DNA of 33,598 bases. Origin: Chloroflexota bacterium. Lineage in GTDB: Bacteria; Chloroflexota; Anaerolineae; JAAYEA01. Below the pieces are notes generated by a model. It was not told the origin of the DNA. It did not search any database and saw nothing but the letters and a program-made list of their open reading frames with translations. The first letter of the stretch is position 1. Each line of letters starts with the position of its first letter. The position numbers and the translations under genes are program-made. The stretch spans positions 1 to 33,598 of the forward strand of contig JAAYEA010000119.1 in NCBI GenBank assembly GCA_012689325.1. The letters run 5' to 3'. This document shows, piece after piece, positions 30,605 to 33,598 of this stretch.

Positions 30605-32983
30605 ATGACCACGAGCATCTCGCTGGATGGCGAATGGAAGTTGGCCCACTGGGCCGAGGGCGAGCGCGCGGTTTCCACGCCCGCCGAGCTGCTGGCCTCG
30701 GGCTGCTCATTTGTGCCTGCGCAGGTCCCCGGCAACGTCGAGTTGGACCTGGAACGCGCCGGGCAACTCCCCGATCCCTTCTTTGCCAATAACACCAAGT
30801 TGTTGCGCCCGCTGGAATACCACGAGTGGTGGTACACACGGACCTTCGCCGCGCCCCGGGCGCCGGGCGGGCAGCCCTGGGAGCTGTGCTTCGAGGGGCT
30901 GGACATCTATGCCACCATCTGGGTCAACGATGTCCAGGTCGGCGAAACGGAGAACGCGCTGGTCGAGCACCGCTTCGACGTGACCCGCGCCCTGCGCTTC
31001 GGCCAGGAGAACCGGCTCACCGTCCGCCTCGGCTCGGTCATGAACCGCGCTCGCCAGGCGCACTATGACGCCGTGCTCTCCACCAGCGAGCATCGCCAGG
31101 AGGCGCTGTATACTCGCAAGGCCCCGCACGTGTGGGGCTGGGACATCATGCCTCGCGCGGTCTCGGCGGGCATCTGGCGCCCCGTGCGGTTGCAACAGCG
31201 CCCGGCCACCGATTTCACCGAGATCTATTACTGGACCTTCGATATCCGCCCCGACGGCGCGACCATCGGCGTGCACCTGCAGTTCCACACCGACGCCGCG
31301 ATGCTGGACGGCTTCTCGGTGCGCTTTCATGGCGCCTGCGGCGACCACACCTTCGACTATGAGTGGCCGCTCGAGTTCAGCGCCGACCATTGCCGCATCC
31401 CCGTGCCCGGCGCCCGGCTCTGGTGGCCCAAGGGCTACGGCGAGCCAGCGCTTTACGAGGTGAAAGCGCAACTGCTGCACCATGGCCGCGTGGTGGCCGA
31501 GCGGACCGACCACGTGGGCCTGCGCAAGGTCCAGGTGCTGCGCACCGAGACCGCCAGCGGGCAAGAGCCGGTCAAGCCAGCGCTGGAGACCTCCGGGCGC
31601 TGCGACATCCCCCTGGACCCGCAGAGCCATTTCCAGTTCGTGGTCAACGATGTGCCGATCATGGTCAAGGGCACCAACTGGGTGCCGCTGGACGCTTTCC
31701 ACAGCCGCGACCGCGAGCGGCTGGCCGCGGCGCTGGCGCTGGTTGATGACTTGGGCTGCAACATGGTGCGCTGCTGGGGCGGCAACGTCTATGAAAACGA
31801 TGCCTTCTTTGACCACTGCGACGCCGCAGGCATCCTGGTGTGGCAAGATTTCGCCTTTGCTTGCTCCCACTATCCCCAGACGGCGGATTTCCTGGACCTG
31901 GTGCGGCGAGAGGCCGAGGTGGTGGTGACCCGGCTGCGCAACCACCCCGCGCTGGCGCTCTGGTGCGGCGATAACGAGATCGACGACAACTATAGGCAGG
32001 ATGCGCTGCCGCCGGACTATAACCGGATCAACCGCGAGGTCTTGCTGCGCGTCGTGCAGCGCTGCGATCCTCAGCGGCACTATGTGCCCAGCTCGCCGTA
32101 CCTGGCCCCGTCCATCGCCCTGCTGCCCAATGCCCGCCAGCGCGCCCCGGAGCAGCATCTCTGGGGGCCGCGGGGCTATTGCAAGAGCGACTTTTACGCC
32201 CATAACACGGCACACTTTATTGGCGAGATCGGCTATCACGGCTGCCCCAACGTCTCCTCGATCCGCCGCTTCATCTCGCCGGACAAGCTGTGGCCCTGGC
32301 AAGATAACAGCGAATGGCAGACGCACGCCGTCTATCACTGGGATCACCCGGCCATCAACCGCGACCGCATCGACTTGATGGTCAGCCAAGTGCGCGAGTT
32401 CTTTGGCCTGGTCCCGCAGAGCCTGGAAGAGTTGGCCCTCACGAGCCAGATCAGCCAGGCGGAGGCCAAAAAGTTCTTTATCGAGCTGGCGCGCCAGCGC
32501 AAGTGGTACACCAGCGGCATCCTGTGGTGGAACGTGCTCGATGGCTGGCCGCAGTTCTCCGACGCGGTGGTGGACTATTACCACGGCGTCAAGCTCGCCT
32601 ACCACTATATCCGGCGGGTGCAAGCGCCCATCTGCGTCATGTTCGCCGAGCCCGGCCGCGACAAGTTCCTGCCCGTGTTCATCGCCAACGATACCCGGCG
32701 CGAGGCCGAGGTCAGCTATCGCGTCTGGGACGCGGATAGCGGCGAGGAGGTTCTCTCCGGCACGGCGCAGGTCGCCCCGAACCAGAACTGGCAGGTGGGC
32801 CGGGCGCGCTGCTATGCGGGCGAGCAGCGGCTCTACCTGATCACCTGGGAAGTGGACGGCCAGTCGTATGGCAACCACTATCTCTCCGGGTACCCGCCCT
32901 TTTCGCTGCCGCAGTATCGCGACTGGCTCAAGCTCATCGCGACGCTGCCGCGGCCGTTCGCTGCCGATCAGGTCGCTCTCTAG
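30605..32983 (+). CDS. GH2 beta-mannosidase-like glycoside hydrolase
   Basis: This 792-residue enzyme (802 if the GTG at 30575 is used) has the GH2 order: sugar-binding beta domain (LDGEWKLAHW ... PGNVELDLE), Ig-like domain and TIM barrel. The general acid/base is E458 in LWCGDNEIDDN and the nucleophile is E541 in FIGEIGYHG. The WGxVYENDAFFDHCD segment is typical of beta-mannosidases. The product is a soluble enzyme hydrolysing terminal beta-mannosides; no signal peptide is seen. It is followed 36 bases later by a URO-D-like gene on the same strand. Confidence 0.93.
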   Translation: MTTSISLDGEWKLAHWAEGERAVSTPAELLASGCSFVPAQVPGNVELDLERAGQLPDPFFANNTKLLRPLEYHEWWYTRTFAAPRAPGGQPWELCFEGLDIYATIWVNDVQVGETENALVEHRFDVTRALRFGQENRLTVRLGSVMNRARQAHYDAVLSTSEHRQEALYTRKAPHVWGWDIMPRAVSAGIWRPVRLQQRPATDFTEIYYWTFDIRPDGATIGVHLQFHTDAAMLDGFSVRFHGACGDHTFDYEWPLEFSADHCRIPVPGARLWWPKGYGEPALYEVKAQLLHHGRVVAERTDHVGLRKVQVLRTETASGQEPVKPALETSGRCDIPLDPQSHFQFVVNDVPIMVKGTNWVPLDAFHSRDRERLAAALALVDDLGCNMVRCWGGNVYENDAFFDHCDAAGILVWQDFAFACSHYPQTADFLDLVRREAEVVVTRLRNHPALALWCGDNEIDDNYRQDALPPDYNRINREVLLRVVQRCDPQRHYVPSSPYLAPSIALLPNARQRAPEQHLWGPRGYCKSDFYAHNTAHFIGEIGYHGCPNVSSIRRFISPDKLWPWQDNSEWQTHAVYHWDHPAINRDRIDLMVSQVREFFGLVPQSLEELALTSQISQAEAKKFFIELARQRKWYTSGILWWNVLDGWPQFSDAVVDYYHGVKLAYHYIRRVQAPICVMFAEPGRDKFLPVFIANDTRREAEVSYRVWDADSGEEVLSGTAQVAPNQNWQVGRARCYAGEQRLYLITWEVDGQSYGNHYLSGYPPFSLPQYRDWLKLIATLPRPFAADQVAL

Positions 32984-33019
32984 AATCCGGAACCAGCCTC
33001 GAGACGAGAGGAGATCCAT

Positions 33020-33598
33020 ATGGCCAACACCACCTTTGACTATCAAGCCTGCTGCCGCCGCGTCTGCGGCACCTATCGCCGGGAAAAGGTCGACCGCATC
33101 CCGATCGTGTCGCCCATCCCCTGGTCGCCGAACGGCGATATCGATTCCACCGAGTTTGGCGATTGGCGCGACGAAGAGCGGTTCCGCCGGGCCGCCCGGC
33201 TGGTCCAGCGCCATTGCGACGTCAAGCCGCCGCATAACCATGTGAGGATCCCACGCGTCTTTGAGCCGCAGGGCTACCAGCGCTTCCTGGAGGCGCCGCA
33301 AGAGTACGTCGAGGTGCTGCCCCCCGAGAAGGTCTCGGACATCCGCACGCGGCACATCACCCTCTTGCACACGCCCAAGGGCGACCTGCGCTGGGTCTAT
33401 GAGGAAGACGAGGGCATCTTTACCCAGTGGGACATGGAAAAGCCGATCAAGACCCTGGAGGATGTGGAGAGGCTGCTCAGCGTCCCGCACAAGTTTGCCA
33501 AGCCCGATCCGGCCGAATTCGAGGCCTTCCGGCAGCATCGCGCCGAGATGGGCGCCAACGCCATCGGCGGCGGCAGCGTCAACTCGATGGTCGCCATG
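33020..33598 (+). CDS. URO-D-like protein, cut by window edge
   Basis: This gene is visible for 193 residues to the end of the window. It starts with ATG behind GAGAGGAG. The sequence (DYQACCRRVCGTYRREKVDRIPIVSPIPWSP, with regular acidic/aromatic spacing later) is like the uroporphyrinogen-decarboxylase-related proteins that accompany sugar-degradation genes in Chloroflexota and Planctomycetes. These are probably methyltransferase-like rather than haem enzymes. The rest of the gene is outside the window. Confidence 0.7.
   Translation, partial: MANTTFDYQACCRRVCGTYRREKVDRIPIVSPIPWSPNGDIDSTEFGDWRDEERFRRAARLVQRHCDVKPPHNHVRIPRVFEPQGYQRFLEAPQEYVEVLPPEKVSDIRTRHITLLHTPKGDLRWVYEEDEGIFTQWDMEKPIKTLEDVERLLSVPHKFAKPDPAEFEAFRQHRAEMGANAIGGGSVNSMVAM

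Noticed and set aside
30707-33538. A long minus-strand open frame opposite the GH2 and URO-D-like genes
   Set aside because: It lies antisense to two well-supported genes with clear catalytic motifs. Such shadow frames are common in GC-rich DNA.
1-33598. CRISPR array
   Set aside because: No regularly spaced direct repeats with unique spacers were seen; the RTCRYGGT and CAGGTTGCAGGT repeats are too short and irregular.

Overview
This window comes from a GC-rich bacterial chromosome, most likely Chloroflexota (Anaerolineae-like). The evidence is the gene families present: paired TraG/HerA-like ATPases, a tungstate transporter next to ECF transporter genes, a zinc-ribbon protein, and a GH2 mannosidase beside a URO-D-like protein. 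No rRNA, tRNA or other phylogenetic marker is visible, so this placement is an inference.

Region 1 (about 1-10.7 kb) looks accessory and partly plasmid-like. It holds a truncated NarL-type response regulator, a HerA/TraG-like ATPase with a translationally coupled small gene, a DUF6573-like gene, an alpha/beta hydrolase, and a minus-strand gene set (RHH-like protein, Cys-rich protein, ExeA-like AAA ATPase, basic protein, winged-helix protein). An 8-bp repeat cluster runs through and around the last of these genes. A separate plus-strand operon encodes a membrane protein and a second HerA/TraG-like ATPase with a C-terminal nuclease-like domain. No relaxase, integrase or transposase was recognised.

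Region 2 (10.7-17 kb) is a defence locus. A complete comM/yifB gene and a divergent 3' fragment of a second comM flank a 1050-residue single-chain SIR2-APAZ-MID-PIWI protein (a fused SPARSA-type short Argonaute) and a double-HTH regulator. A strong terminator closes the region.

Region 3 (17-29.5 kb) is a molybdenum/tungsten cofactor island, all on the minus strand, in two transcription units. Each unit has a sigma70-type promoter, a Moco-riboswitch-like leader and an intrinsic terminator. The distal unit encodes MogA, two MoeA, MoaA, MoaC, a MOSC protein, a TiaS-domain-like protein and a double ECF ATPase. The proximal unit encodes TupB, TupC, TupA, EcfT, an anchored extracytoplasmic protein and an ECF S-component. 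A complete ECF transporter is therefore split between two riboswitch-controlled operons, with its ATPase in the biosynthesis unit and its membrane parts in the tungstate-uptake unit. TupA carries an additional C-terminal domain that resembles the molybdopterin-binding oxidoreductase fold. I infer that this cluster takes up tungstate/molybdate plus one further cofactor-related substrate.

Region 4 (29.5-33.6 kb) holds a multi-zinc-ribbon protein, a GH2 beta-mannosidase-like enzyme and the start of a URO-D-like protein, all on the plus strand.
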